This document shows, piece by piece, positions 25,766-33,366 of a DNA stretch of 56,697 bases. Under the pieces are notes generated by a model. That model ran no database searches. It saw only the letters and a list, made by a program, of their open reading frames with translations, and was not told the origin of the DNA. The position numbers and the translations under genes were made by a program. Positions within the stretch are counted from its first letter, which is position 1. Each line of letters starts with the position of its first letter. Origin of the DNA: Gemmatimonadales bacterium (GTDB taxonomy: Bacteria; Gemmatimonadota; Gemmatimonadetes; Longimicrobiales; Gaopeijiaceae). The stretch lies in the NCBI GenBank assembly GCA_007695225.1, contig REED01000211.1, positions 1 through 56,697 on the forward strand, read 5' to 3'.

Positions 25766-26773
25766 TCAGCGAACCGGGATCTCCGGGATTTCCGGGACCT
25801 CCGCTTCCGGAGCCCCCTTCCGAGAGGCCAGGGGCTCCCCGGCTGCGCAGTAGTCCGGGTCCACCCGGACCAGCAGCGCATTCACCACCGGGCGCTCCCC
25901 TGCCGGGTAGGAGGGGCGACTCACCCGGCGCCCCCGGACCACCATCACCGAAGACCCTCCGCCATCCAGGTTCAGGGCCTCGGTGGCTCCCAGGGAGCGG
26001 AAGAGTTCGGCCAGCTCCGGGAGGGTCATCCCCTCAGCGCTCCCCTCTCTTCGCCCCTCCACCACCGCGATCCAGACGCGGGCACGATCCGGGTCCCAGC
26101 CCAGAGCGGTGCGGGGGTGCCGATTGGAGGCGAAACCCGGACGCTCCGCCTGCTGGAGATCGTCCACCCATCGCCCATCGGAAAGGAGGGGGGGGAAGCC
26201 GGAGAGGATCTCGGTGACCCCATCGGGCTCCCGGGTGGAGAGAACCCACTCACCCACCGCCAGGGAATCCCCATCCCACTGGACCGGCCCCACCGAGGGA
26301 AGGCTACCGGGCTTCCAGGCGAAGACGGGGCGGGAGGAACGTCCCCGGATCTCACCGCCCGACGCCTCCAGCCCGATGGGGCGATTCTCCTCCGTGAAGA
26401 AGTCCCCATTCACCGCCGCCACCACCTGTGATCCGGCTCGCCGGGCCAACTCCGAAACCGAGACCCTGGCCTGATCCACTCCGGAGGTGGCCACCTGGAA
26501 ACCCACGTCGCAACGGGTGGGGTCCACCTCCAGGAGATGGAGCGACCAGGGCTCCACCGAGCTTCGCACGGCCCGGTACACCACCCCGTCGCCCAGGCGG
26601 AAGGTGGAGACACGGTCCGGAACCATGTAGTCCACCAGTCCCTGGGGGAGGCCCCGGGTCAGAGCCGGCGGTCGGTCGGGGGGCTCGCACCCCGCCGCAA
26701 CGAAGAGGAGCAGAAGGGCCGCTATCGCCCCTCGACTCCACCCGCGCCTTATGATCGGATCTCCTGCATTCAT
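25766..26773 (-). CDS. Phosphodiester glycosidase (NAGPA-domain) lipoprotein
   Basis: The protein has 335 residues from the ATG at 26773. The N terminus is a lipoprotein signal (ALLLLFVAAGC, lipidated Cys29). The body matches the NAGPA/DUF2233 phosphodiester glycosidase domain: VVAAVNGDFF (about 138), TALGWDPDRARVWIAVVEG (about 240) and EALNLDGGGSSVMVV (about 285), which carry the family's conserved Asp/Asn/Gly residues. In mammals this domain uncovers mannose-6-phosphate tags. Bacterial relatives act on phosphodiester-linked sugars in exopolysaccharide, wall or spore polymers. Substrate here unknown. An upstream in-frame ATG at 26896 would add 41 residues ahead of the lipobox. Confidence 0.85.
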   Translation of the reverse strand: MNAGDPIIRRGWSRGAIAALLLLFVAAGCEPPDRPPALTRGLPQGLVDYMVPDRVSTFRLGDGVVYRAVRSSVEPWSLHLLEVDPTRCDVGFQVATSGVDQARVSVSELARRAGSQVVAAVNGDFFTEENRPIGLEASGGEIRGRSSRPVFAWKPGSLPSVGPVQWDGDSLAVGEWVLSTREPDGVTEILSGFPPLLSDGRWVDDLQQAERPGFASNRHPRTALGWDPDRARVWIAVVEGRREGSAEGMTLPELAELFRSLGATEALNLDGGGSSVMVVRGRRVSRPSYPAGERPVVNALLVRVDPDYCAAGEPLASRKGAPEAEVPEIPEIPVR

Positions 26774-26913
26774 CGTCGGCTTCGGCTCAGTTCGTGGATC
26801 CGGGGGGTCCCATCCAACCCCGGGGGCGGATACCTTTCCCGGGCAGGGACGGGTCCCCCCACTGCGGCAGCCGTTTTCCCGACCCCGCGACAACACCCTC
26901 TTCCCGGTCCTCC

Positions 26914-27462
26914 ATGCCCCCTTCGTCCATGCGCCCTTGGTCCCCTTCCCTTCCCCTGGGCCGCTCCCTGGGCCTCGTCCTGGTCACCGGGCTCCTCGTC
27001 GTCCTCCTCACGGGTCCCCTGGCCCCGTCCCTCGAAGGACAGAATCGGGATGAGATCCGGGTGGGTCTCTCCCTGGGCGGCACCGGGTTCCTGGGCCTCG
27101 TCACCGAGTACCGGCGGGCCGACTGGGGCGCGGAACTCTACCTGGGCACCATTTCCTTCCGGGAGATCGCCGTGGCGGTCTCAGGGAAGCGCTACTTCAC
27201 CGACGGCCGGATTCGTCCCGCCGCGGGGCTCGGGCTCTGGAGCCTCACCGCCTGGACCGAGGATGGAAGCGGTTCGGTCCTCATCCTCCGGGCTCCCCTG
27301 GCGGCGGAATGGGTCGTCACCGGCGGTCACGCCCTGGGGGTGGAGGTGGCGCTGAACCGTGCCTTGGCGGTCAACCGCCTGGACCCGGATGACGATACCC
27401 CACCCGGTACCACCCTGGTCCCCCTTCCCGGCGCCTACTACCGCCACGGATGGCAACGCTGA
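26914..27462 (+). CDS. Small exported protein of unknown function
   Basis: The protein has 182 residues from the ATG at 26914. A signal peptide (SLGLVLVTGLLVVLLTG) precedes a beta-rich domain: DEIRVGLSLGGTGFLGLV, RRADWGAELYLGTISF, IAVAVSGKRYFTDG, RIRPAAGLGLWSLTAW, LAAEWVVTGGHALGVEVALN. Alternating polar and hydrophobic residues and the Gly/aromatic pattern suggest a small eight-strand-type outer-membrane barrel. I do not recognise the family. It is divergent from the glycosidase lipoprotein, with the start codons about 140 bp apart. A longer reading from 26794 is low-complexity and unlikely. Confidence 0.65.
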   Translation: MPPSSMRPWSPSLPLGRSLGLVLVTGLLVVLLTGPLAPSLEGQNRDEIRVGLSLGGTGFLGLVTEYRRADWGAELYLGTISFREIAVAVSGKRYFTDGRIRPAAGLGLWSLTAWTEDGSGSVLILRAPLAAEWVVTGGHALGVEVALNRALAVNRLDPDDDTPPGTTLVPLPGAYYRHGWQR

Positions 27463-27481
27463 GGGCCCGCCCCCGCTCCCT

Positions 27482-27736
27482 TCAGCGCCACCCCTCCTCC
27501 TCGGGTTCGTCCCAGCTCTCATCCCAGAAGCGGTCCTCCGCCTCCCGAATGGACTCCTCGTCCAGGGGCTCCTCCTCCTCGGACTCCACCGACCCTTCCT
27601 CCAGGATTCTCCGGAGGACCTCGTCGGACACGACCGGCCGGTCACCCTCCACCGTCCGTCGAACCCGGCGGCGGGAAAGCACACCGGCCAGGACGACCAT
27701 GGCCGCCAGCACCAGGAAGAGATAGACGAGGGCCAT
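27482..27736 (-). CDS. Small single-pass membrane protein with acidic tail
   Basis: The protein has 84 residues and starts at an ATG two bases after the threonine synthase stop codon. An N-terminal membrane helix (MALVYLFLVLAAMVVLAGVL) is followed by a basic stop-transfer (SRRRVRR) and a strongly acidic cytoplasmic tail (EEEEPLDEESIREAEDRF). Function unknown. The close spacing argues for co-translation with thrC; the tail could bind a basic partner. Confidence 0.7.
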   Translation of the reverse strand: MALVYLFLVLAAMVVLAGVLSRRRVRRTVEGDRPVVSDEVLRRILEEGSVESEEEEPLDEESIREAEDRFWDESWDEPEEEGWR

Positions 27737-27738
27737 CG

Positions 27739-28932
27739 TCAATCCAGGGGCTCCATTCCGGCGTACTTGAGGCCGCTCCCCGTGTTGAAGAGGACCACTT
27801 CGTCGGTGTTCTTCAGGTGCCCCGACGCCAGGAGCCGGGGGACGGCAGCCGCCACCGCCCCTCCCTCCGGCGCCCCGAACACGCCGGTGGTCTTCCCCAT
27901 CACCCCCACCCAGTGGGCCATCTCCCCGTCGGAGACGGCGACGGCCGCCCCGCCCGACTCCCGGAGGGCCCGGAGAATGAGGAAGTCCCCCACCGCTCCC
28001 GGCACCCGGAGCCCAGAGGCATAGGTGGTGGCGCCCTCCCAGAATCCGGCGTCTTCCCGACCCTCCTCCCAGGCCCGGACCATGGGCGCGCACCCCTTCG
28101 CCTGGACCGAATACATCCGAGGCCGCTCCGGCCCGATCCATCCCAGGGCCTCCATCTCGTCGAAGGCCTTCCACATCCCGATGAGGCCCGTGCCTCCCCC
28201 GGTGGGGTAGATGATGGCGTCGGGGAGCCGGCCATCGAGCTGCTCGTAGAGTTCGTACCCCATGGTCTTCTTCCCCTCCACCCGGTAGGGCTCCTTCAGG
28301 GTGGACAGGTCCCACCATCCGTGGGCCTCCACCCCCTCCCGCACCACCCGCCCGCAATCGGAGATGAGCCCGTCCAGGAGTTGGAGATGGGCACCGAGGG
28401 CACGGATCTCCTCGATGATGGGGGCCGGGGTGTCCCGGGGGGCCACCACGTGCACCGGAAGACCCGCCGCGGCCCCATAGGCGGCGGCGGCCCCCCCGGC
28501 ATTCCCGGCGGTGGGAAGGGCGAGCTCCGTGGCCCCCAACTCCAGGGCGCGGGACACCGCCAGCGCCATTCCCCGGGCCTTGAAGGAGGCGGTGGGGTTC
28601 TGGCCCTCGTCCTTCACCCAGCAGCGCTCCAGCCCCAACGCGTCCGCCAGGCGGTGAGCCGGAAGGAGGGGCGTCCATCCCTCCCCCAGCCCCACCATGC
28701 AGGCCGGATCCCGGACAGGAAGGACCTCGGCATAGCGCCAGAGATCACTCCGGCGGGCCACCAGGTCCTCGGGTCGGAAGCGATCCCGAAGGGCCTCCAG
28801 GTCGTAGCGGGCGAAAAGGGGCTTCCCCTCAGGTGAGAGGCCATGGAGGGCCTCGCTCTCCAGGATCGCGCCGGTGCCGGTGCACTCCAGGTGGGTCGCA
28901 CCCGGATACCGACGGGGAATGGGCTCGGACAT
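27739..28932 (-). CDS. thrC: Threonine synthase
   Basis: A pyridoxal-phosphate enzyme of 397 residues that converts O-phospho-L-homoserine to threonine. The N terminus carries a short ECTGTGAILES segment typical of the longer type. The cofactor lysine lies in NPTASFKARGMA (about residue 116), the phosphate-binding loop is ALPTAGNAGGAAAAY, the substrate region is IYPTGGGTGLIGMWKA, and the C terminus holds NTGSGLKYAG. Cysteine/serine-type fold-II features are all present. No homoserine kinase or dehydrogenase is adjacent, so the pathway is dispersed. A small membrane protein gene follows immediately. Confidence 0.92.
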   Translation of the reverse strand: MSEPIPRRYPGATHLECTGTGAILESEALHGLSPEGKPLFARYDLEALRDRFRPEDLVARRSDLWRYAEVLPVRDPACMVGLGEGWTPLLPAHRLADALGLERCWVKDEGQNPTASFKARGMALAVSRALELGATELALPTAGNAGGAAAAYGAAAGLPVHVVAPRDTPAPIIEEIRALGAHLQLLDGLISDCGRVVREGVEAHGWWDLSTLKEPYRVEGKKTMGYELYEQLDGRLPDAIIYPTGGGTGLIGMWKAFDEMEALGWIGPERPRMYSVQAKGCAPMVRAWEEGREDAGFWEGATTYASGLRVPGAVGDFLILRALRESGGAAVAVSDGEMAHWVGVMGKTTGVFGAPEGGAVAAAVPRLLASGHLKNTDEVVLFNTGSGLKYAGMEPLD

Positions 28933-29001
28933 GTCGAGGTGGGCTGAAGGGTGGGAAAGTGGGCCGGAACGACGGACGAGAAGGAGAGCCCGGACGCCGA
29001 A

Positions 29002-29865
29002 TCAGGAAGAGAACCCGGGATCCTCACCGGCGCCACCCCGGGCGCTTCGAAGAAGGATCGCCCCGGTGACAAAGAGGGCCACTCCCACCGGCAGGAGGAG
29101 GAAGGGAGGGTCCTGCTCCACCTGAGAAGCCACGTCCCGGGTGGCAGGGAGGAAGGAGATGAGAAGGATCGTCCCGTTGTTCAGGAAGTGGAGGAGAACC
29201 CCAACCCAGATGGAGCGCGTTTCCACCACCACCCAGGCCAGGAGGATCCCCAGCCAGAATGTGGGGAGGAAGCGGAACGCCGTCTGGGGGGAGAGATGGA
29301 AGATCCCGAAGACAAGAGCGGAGCCCACCACCGCGCCGGCTGTCCCCAGGCGACTCCGGAGCCCCGACAGGACCACACCCCGGAAGAGAAATTCCTCGGC
29401 CACCGCCGGGATGGCCGCCACCAGGAGGAGGAGCCAGAGGAAGCGAAGGGGGTCGTCGGTGGTGAGGAAGGCGGCCAGCGCCTCCAGGACCTCAACCGGC
29501 ACCGGGATGACGAAGCTCTGGGCCCACGCCAGGAACCAGGCCAGGATCACCCCTCCCGCCATGAGGAGGATCGCACCCCTCAGGGGTGCGCCCCGAGGAG
29601 GGGGGCGAAGGGAGAAGGTCTTCACGGGATCGTATCCCAGGACCTTCACCAGAAGAAGGGCGGGGAGGAGGAGGAGGCCGATCTGCATGAGGCCGATCCC
29701 CACCTCCCCGAAGAGGAGCTGGAGGGGGAGCCCCCCCAGGAGATACAGGAAGGCGACCCCCAGGAGGAAGAGGAGGGTTACCCTGGGCGTAGGGGTATCG
29801 CCCTCGACGTGCCGGCGGAGGTCGGTTGGGGAGGGGGAGGACATGTCGGGCTCTCGCCAGGGCAT
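29002..29865 (-). CDS. CPBP-family intramembrane metalloprotease
   Basis: The protein has 287 residues from the ATG at 29865 (MPWREPD); 29844 is another candidate and neither has a clear ribosome-binding site. There are about seven or eight membrane helices. The three CPBP/Abi signatures are in order: EEFLFRG (EExxxR, about residue 173), FGIFHLSPQ (FxxxH, about 208), and GVLLHFLNN near the C terminus. This family includes CAAX prenyl-protease relatives and bacteriocin-immunity proteins, and cuts or protects membrane-embedded proteins. The substrate cannot be inferred from the neighbours. Confidence 0.88.
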   Translation of the reverse strand: MPWREPDMSSPSPTDLRRHVEGDTPTPRVTLLFLLGVAFLYLLGGLPLQLLFGEVGIGLMQIGLLLLPALLLVKVLGYDPVKTFSLRPPPRGAPLRGAILLMAGGVILAWFLAWAQSFVIPVPVEVLEALAAFLTTDDPLRFLWLLLLVAAIPAVAEEFLFRGVVLSGLRSRLGTAGAVVGSALVFGIFHLSPQTAFRFLPTFWLGILLAWVVVETRSIWVGVLLHFLNNGTILLISFLPATRDVASQVEQDPPFLLLPVGVALFVTGAILLRSARGGAGEDPGFSS

Positions 29866-29952
29866 GGGTGGAAGGGGGGCCGGACCGGAGAAGAACGGGA
29901 GGACGGAACCGGAGGCAGATCGTAGCACTTCCCCGGGGGAGGACAAAAGTAG

Positions 29953-30128
29953 CCTTCACACCCCCAGGCGGGTCTCCGGCCCGGGGACGTGGTGATCCGC
30001 GTGGCAGGCGAGGCCGTCCGCTCCATCCCCGAACTCCGCGATGCCCTGGACCGGGGATATCGCCCCCCCCGGTGGAGGTGGAGGTGGTGAGGGATCGGAC
30101 GGAGGTGCGCCTCCAGTTCCGGCGCTGA
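29953..30128 (+). pseudogene. PDZ-domain fragment, frameshifted relic
   Basis: A plus-strand reading directly after an in-frame TAG (29950-29952) gives QAGLRPGDVVIRVAGEAV, then RSIPELRDALDRGYRPP: the second half of a PDZ domain as in DegP/HtrA-type or S2P-type proteases. The frame then breaks in a run of eight Cs (30063-30070). Changing frame there continues VEVEVVRDRTEVRLQFRR and ends at TGA (30126-30128), the expected last strand and C terminus. Third-position GC is high in both parts, so this was once a gene. No protease domain is found upstream. It is a truncated and frameshifted remnant, unless the frameshift is a sequencing error. Confidence 0.6.
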
Positions 30129-30139
30129 CGCAGGCCCGG

Positions 30140-30880
30140 TCAGCGGGTGAGGTCGGGCACGCGGCGGACTTCGTTCAGGAAGTCCCGCTCGATGATCCCG
30201 TCGCGGAGGTGCACCTGGCGTTGGGCATACTCGGCGATGTCATGCTCATGGGTGACAAGGATGATGGTCTGTCCCTCGTCGTTCAGCCGGACGAAGACGT
30301 CCATGATCTCCTCGCTGGTGCGAGAGTCCAGATTCCCCGTGGGCTCGTCCGCCAGGAGGATGGCAGGCTCGTTCACCAGGGCCCGGGCTACGGCGACCCT
30401 CTGCCGCTGTCCCCCCGAGAGCTCCGGGGGGCGATGATCCATCCGGTCCGCCAGCCCCACCATCTCCAGCTTGGCCCGGGCCCGGGCCCGACGGTCGGCG
30501 GCGGAGGTCCCGGCGTAGATGAGGGGAAGTTCCACGTTGTGGAGGGCCGAGGCCCGGGGGAGGAGGTTGAAGGTCTGGAAGACAAAGCCGATCTCCCGAT
30601 TCCGGATCCTGGCCAGCCGGGATTCGGAGAGTTGGCTCACGTTCTGACCGTTCAGCCAATACTCGCCGGCGGTAGGGGTATCCAGACACCCGATGAGGTT
30701 CATGAAGGTGGACTTCCCGCTTCCGGAGGGGCCCATGATGGCCACAAACTCCCCCCGCTGGATCTCCAGGTCCACACCTCGGAGGGCCCGGACGGTCTCT
30801 GCGCCCAACACGTAGTACTTGGTGAGTCCGCGGGTCCGGATCACCACTGCGTCTCCATGCTCCATCTCCGTCCTCCTCAT
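30140..30880 (-). CDS. ABC transporter ATPase, MacB/LolD type
   Basis: A nucleotide-binding protein of 246 residues with all ABC motifs: Walker A GPSGSGKS (about 50), Q-loop [10 protein letters not shown] (about 98), signature [15 protein letters not shown] (about 154), Walker [14 protein letters not shown], and H-loop LVTHEHD. The [21 protein letters not shown] start and the LNLIGCLD-like segment place it in the MacB/LolD/FtsE group, whose partners are MacB-type permeases. No permease gene is adjacent. ATG starts at 30880 (overlapping the upstream reading frame by 4 bp) and 30865 (behind AGGAGG) are both good. Confidence 0.9.
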   Translation of the reverse strand: MRRTEMEHGDAVVIRTRGLTKYYVLGAETVRALRGVDLEIQRGEFVAIMGPSGSGKSTFMNLIGCLDTPTAGEYWLNGQNVSQLSESRLARIRNREIGFVFQTFNLLPRASALHNVELPLIYAGTSAADRRARARAKLEMVGLADRMDHRPPELSGGQRQRVAVARALVNEPAILLADEPTGNLDSRTSEEIMDVFVRLNDEGQTIILVTHEHDIAEYAQRQVHLRDGIIERDFLNEVRRVPDLTR

Positions 30881-31107
30881 GGTTTCCTCCCCACGACGGA
30901 CTCCAACTCGACCCGCACCAGCAGGAGATCGTAGCGGGTCTCGACCCGGCCCGCCTCCTCCTGGATACTACGGGAGAGATGGGCGCTGATCTTCAGACTG
31001 TCGCAGATTCGCTTGGCTGCTGAAGCCGTGGAAGAGGGGGGAACCAGAGGCAGGTCCTTCGGAGGAGGCCCCGATGAGGAGGGCAGATCCCTTGGAGCGG
31101 GCTCCAA
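30877..31107 (-). pseudogene. Possible C-terminal remnant of a TolC-family channel
   Basis: An open frame of 76 codons from a TTG ends ATGA-overlapped with the ABC ATPase. Its last third, [19 protein letters not shown], resembles the closing helix of TolC-family outer-membrane channels (typically RYDYLLARVELE..VGR). The first half (PSSSGPPPKDLPLVPPSS) looks like no TolC sequence. A full TolC gene coupled to the ABC gene, later truncated, would explain the overlap. A genuine small gene is the alternative. The similarity is short, so confidence is low. Confidence 0.35.
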
Positions 31108-31109
31108 GG
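31090..31109. repeat. Perfect 9-bp inverted repeat
   Basis: CCTTGGAGC-GG-GCTCCAAGG is a perfect hairpin downstream of the sigma-factor operon on the minus strand and just before the ABC region. No T run follows, so it could be a terminator, an mRNA-stabilising hairpin or an operator. Confidence 0.5.
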
Positions 31110-31167
31110 AGGTGGGGAACGAACGGGGGGGGAAGGTTACTCCAGGGGAGAACCCATGCCTCCCGGT

Positions 31168-31617
31168 TCAGCTTCCGTTCTGACCCCCGTCCTGGGCCCG
31201 GTCGCGTTCCGCCCTCCGAACATCCAGGAGGGAATCGTATTGTGCCTGTTGGGCCTCGTCCAGGATGTCCCGAAAGGCATCCCGGGTAGCCGCCGCAAGG
31301 GCGGAGTACTGAAGTCGATGGGCTTCCGCCGCTTCGGCCACCTGCTGTCGGTACGAGTCCAGGATGGAATCGACCTGGGTCCGCTGATCCGGAGCCAGCG
31401 TCACCTCGTGGATGACGTACCCCCGGCTGGCCTCGGCTTCAGCCTCGGCACCGTCTTCGGATGCATCGAGGACCACCGTCGTCAGTGTCATATCGGAGGG
31501 CGCGCCGGAAGCCGGTGTCACTGCGCGATCCAGCGCCAATCCCACGAGGATCCCCGATCCAAAGACCAGTACGAGGATCGCCGTAGCCGAGATTCTCAGC
31601 CGGGTCGATTCACTCAT
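31168..31617 (-). CDS. Spy/CpxP-like periplasmic protein, membrane anchored
   Basis: The protein has 149 residues from the ATG at 31617, which shares a base with the stop of the upstream gene (TGATG). An N-terminal membrane anchor or signal (ATAILVLVFGSGILVGLAL) precedes a helical domain with two LTxxQ-type motifs (LAPDQRTQVDSIL and LDEAQQAQYDSLL), as in Spy, CpxP and zinc-resistance-associated proteins. These sense or buffer unfolded or metal-stressed envelope proteins. As third gene of an ECF sigma operon it may be the periplasmic sensor arm. Family assignment rests on short motifs. Confidence 0.65.
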   Translation of the reverse strand: MSESTRLRISATAILVLVFGSGILVGLALDRAVTPASGAPSDMTLTTVVLDASEDGAEAEAEASRGYVIHEVTLAPDQRTQVDSILDSYRQQVAEAAEAHRLQYSALAAATRDAFRDILDEAQQAQYDSLLDVRRAERDRAQDGGQNGS

Positions 31618-32015
31618 CACCAATCCCCTCCGGCCGCATCCTCAATGGCCAGGATGAATGCATCAAGTCCCACCCGGCTCCCCGCCGCAAAGTGGGCCGG
31701 AAGCCCGACCCGGGCCAATTCCTGATTGAGGATGTCCTCGAGTTCCCCGAGCGGCGCCGAGGCCATCTCCATCTCCGGCGGGTCGGAGAGGAGGAGAAGT
31801 CCGGCGAACCCGGCGGCCAGGGCGGCAGCAGGCGCCACCATCCGGCCCCAGGAAACGAGCTGGAGGCCCAGTCGGGGGATCCGACGACGGGACCGTTCCT
31901 CCAGCAGAGGCCGGGCCCGTGTCAATGTCTCTTCCTGGAATCGGTTCCAGTATCCGGGATCCCCAGCGGCAGGGTCCAGCGGACTCAGATCGACTCCCAT
32001 CTCTGTATCATTCAT
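31617..32015 (-). CDS. Probable anti-sigma factor, single-pass membrane protein
   Basis: The protein has 132 residues. A cytoplasmic N-terminal half (about 1-58, PGYWNRFQEETLTRARPLLEE and a basic stretch ERSRRR) is followed by one membrane helix (MVAPAAALAAGFAGLLLL, about 59-76) and a short periplasmic tail. It overlaps the ECF sigma gene by 4 bp, the classic arrangement of a sigma/anti-sigma pair. It lacks the HxxxCxxC zinc motif of ZAS-type anti-sigma factors, so if it binds the sigma factor it does so by another interface. Assigned by context; sequence alone would be called hypothetical. Confidence 0.55.
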   Translation of the reverse strand: MNDTEMGVDLSPLDPAAGDPGYWNRFQEETLTRARPLLEERSRRRIPRLGLQLVSWGRMVAPAAALAAGFAGLLLLSDPPEMEMASAPLGELEDILNQELARVGLPAHFAAGSRVGLDAFILAIEDAAGGDW

Positions 32016-32620
32016 CCCGTTCGCTCCTCAGCATCGGGGGCATCACACGTATTGTTATCCGGCTCCTTGTCCGGAGCCAGCAACTCTCTCAGTCGGCGTC
32101 TCGCGAAGTGGAGGTGGGAACGAACCGTTCCCGACGGCATCTCCAACCTTTCCGCGATCTCCCGGTGCTTCCACCCCTCCATATCGTGGAGGAGGACCAC
32201 CTGTCGCTGCACCTCCGTGAGCTGGACCAGCGCGGCGCTCAGTCGGCCCCTCAGCTCACTCTTCTCCGCGGCCTCGTGAGGCCCCGGCTCTTCCGAGCCG
32301 ATCTGAAGCGGGAGGGGCTCTCCCTCCCGGAGGGACTCCCTCCGAACCAGATTCAGGGAGCGGGTCCGGACGATGGTCATGAACCATCCGGCGAAGCGCT
32401 CCGTGTCCCGGCACTCGTCCAGCCGTTCCAGCGCCACCAGGAAGGCTTCCTGGGCAGCATCTTCAGCATCTTCGTGGCGCCCGAGAACTCCCAGGGCCAC
32501 GGAATAGGCGGCCCGGCGATAGCGGTGCACCAACTGTGCGAATGCCTCCGCCTCCCCGTCCCGGGCAGCGTCCACAAGGGCCGCATCCGGTCGCCCATCC
32601 CTCTCTTCTTTTTTAGACAC
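32012..32620 (-). CDS. ECF-family RNA polymerase sigma factor
   Basis: The protein has 202 residues from a GTG at 32620 (VSKKEERDGRPD) preceded by an AGGAG-like site; an ATG at 32734 would add 38 residues but overlaps the likely promoter. Region 2 is clear (FAQLVHRYRRAAYSVAL, HEDAEDAAQEAFLVAL, FAGWFMTIVRTRSLNLVRR) and region 4 has VQLTEVQRQVVLLHDMEG and the helix-turn-helix HREIAERLEMPSGTVRSHL. It heads a three-gene unit with a putative membrane anti-sigma factor and a Spy-like protein, so it probably runs an envelope-stress response. Targets unknown. Confidence 0.93.
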   Translation of the reverse strand: MSKKEERDGRPDAALVDAARDGEAEAFAQLVHRYRRAAYSVALGVLGRHEDAEDAAQEAFLVALERLDECRDTERFAGWFMTIVRTRSLNLVRRESLREGEPLPLQIGSEEPGPHEAAEKSELRGRLSAALVQLTEVQRQVVLLHDMEGWKHREIAERLEMPSGTVRSHLHFARRRLRELLAPDKEPDNNTCDAPDAEERTG

Positions 32621-32705
32621 CGCGACCGGCGCTCCTGTTGAGATCCCTCGCGATCCTGGATTCCCGCCTGCGCCATGTTCCGCACCAACGAGATTCTGGA
32701 AGCTG

Positions 32706-32734
32706 TATCCAAGGCCCGGCTGAGGAAAGGTCAA
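32706..32734 (-). promoter_or_regulatory. Possible promoter of the ECF operon
   Basis: On the minus strand TTGACC (32734-32729) and TGGATA (32711-32706) are separated by 17 bp, the best spacing for a housekeeping promoter. The -10 box is weak. Transcription would start about 80 bases before the GTG. An alternative ECF-like pair (GGAAC at 33192-33188, 17 bp, AGTTAT) lies further upstream and could be an autoregulated promoter. Confidence 0.3.
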
Positions 32735-32874
32735 ACGAAACGCGACAAGGCGCCGCAGGGCCCCTGGTGGGGTCCTGCGACGCCCTGTCCGGCGTGGAAG
32801 AGAGAGGCCGTCCTCAGCACCCGGGAAACGGCGTCCTCCACTCCAACCGGGTCTACCAGGAAGGGGTCAAGCGG

Positions 32875-33078
32875 TCAGGAGGCGACCTTCCAGCGTCCGA
32901 ATGGTAGGGTGGGGGTTGGGGGGAGCTCCTCTCCGTATACGAAGGCCCGTACCCGAGGGCCCTTCAAGTCGACGCGGGAGCCCTGGCCCCCGTCCAGAAT
33001 GACGATCCCGGGAGCATCGCCGTCGCATCTACCCCGCCTGGAACCCCTCCTCGACCGCGGGGCCTTTTGGCGTTCCAT
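32875..33078 (-). CDS. Possible small gene, unknown
   Basis: An open frame of 67 codons with an ATG at 33078 preceded by GGAGAAG. After a basic N terminus it reads PGIVILDGGQGSRVDLKG and RVRAFVYGEELPPTPTLPFG, which looks like beta-strand protein with the high third-position GC of real genes here. No family recognised. It sits in the 750-bp interval upstream of the ECF sigma gene on the same strand. The rest of that interval (32621-32874 and 33079-33366) shows no convincing gene. Confidence 0.35.
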   Translation of the reverse strand: MERQKAPRSRRGSRRGRCDGDAPGIVILDGGQGSRVDLKGPRVRAFVYGEELPPTPTLPFGRWKVAS

Positions 33079-33319
33079 GATTCATCTTCTCCAGATCCTC
33101 CGACCCTTCTCCCGCAGGCCCAGGAGCCGTGTGGTCGGCTCGTTACGTCATCGCCTGCTTCTGGATAACTCTGGCAGGATCCATACCGTTCCATACGGAA
33201 GGGTCGACCATGGGGGCCCACACCCTGGAACACGTTGCCACTGCTGGCCCCAGGACCCGTTCAGGGCCTGGATTAAGGAACCCAGGGGTGGGGCGGGCGA
33301 GGGATGGCGTGTATCGCTT

Positions 33320-33339
33320 TGACACGCATTTCCGTGTCA
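33320..33339. repeat. 7-bp inverted repeat, operator or hairpin
   Basis: TGACACG-CATTTC-CGTGTCA is perfect, with a 6-base spacer, and lies in a relatively AT-rich patch 28 bp downstream of the stop codon of the minus-strand gene that follows at 33367. It may be a transcription-end hairpin or a protein site. Confidence 0.45.
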
Positions 33340-33366
33340 GAAGAACACACGTTGTCGTATCCCGTC

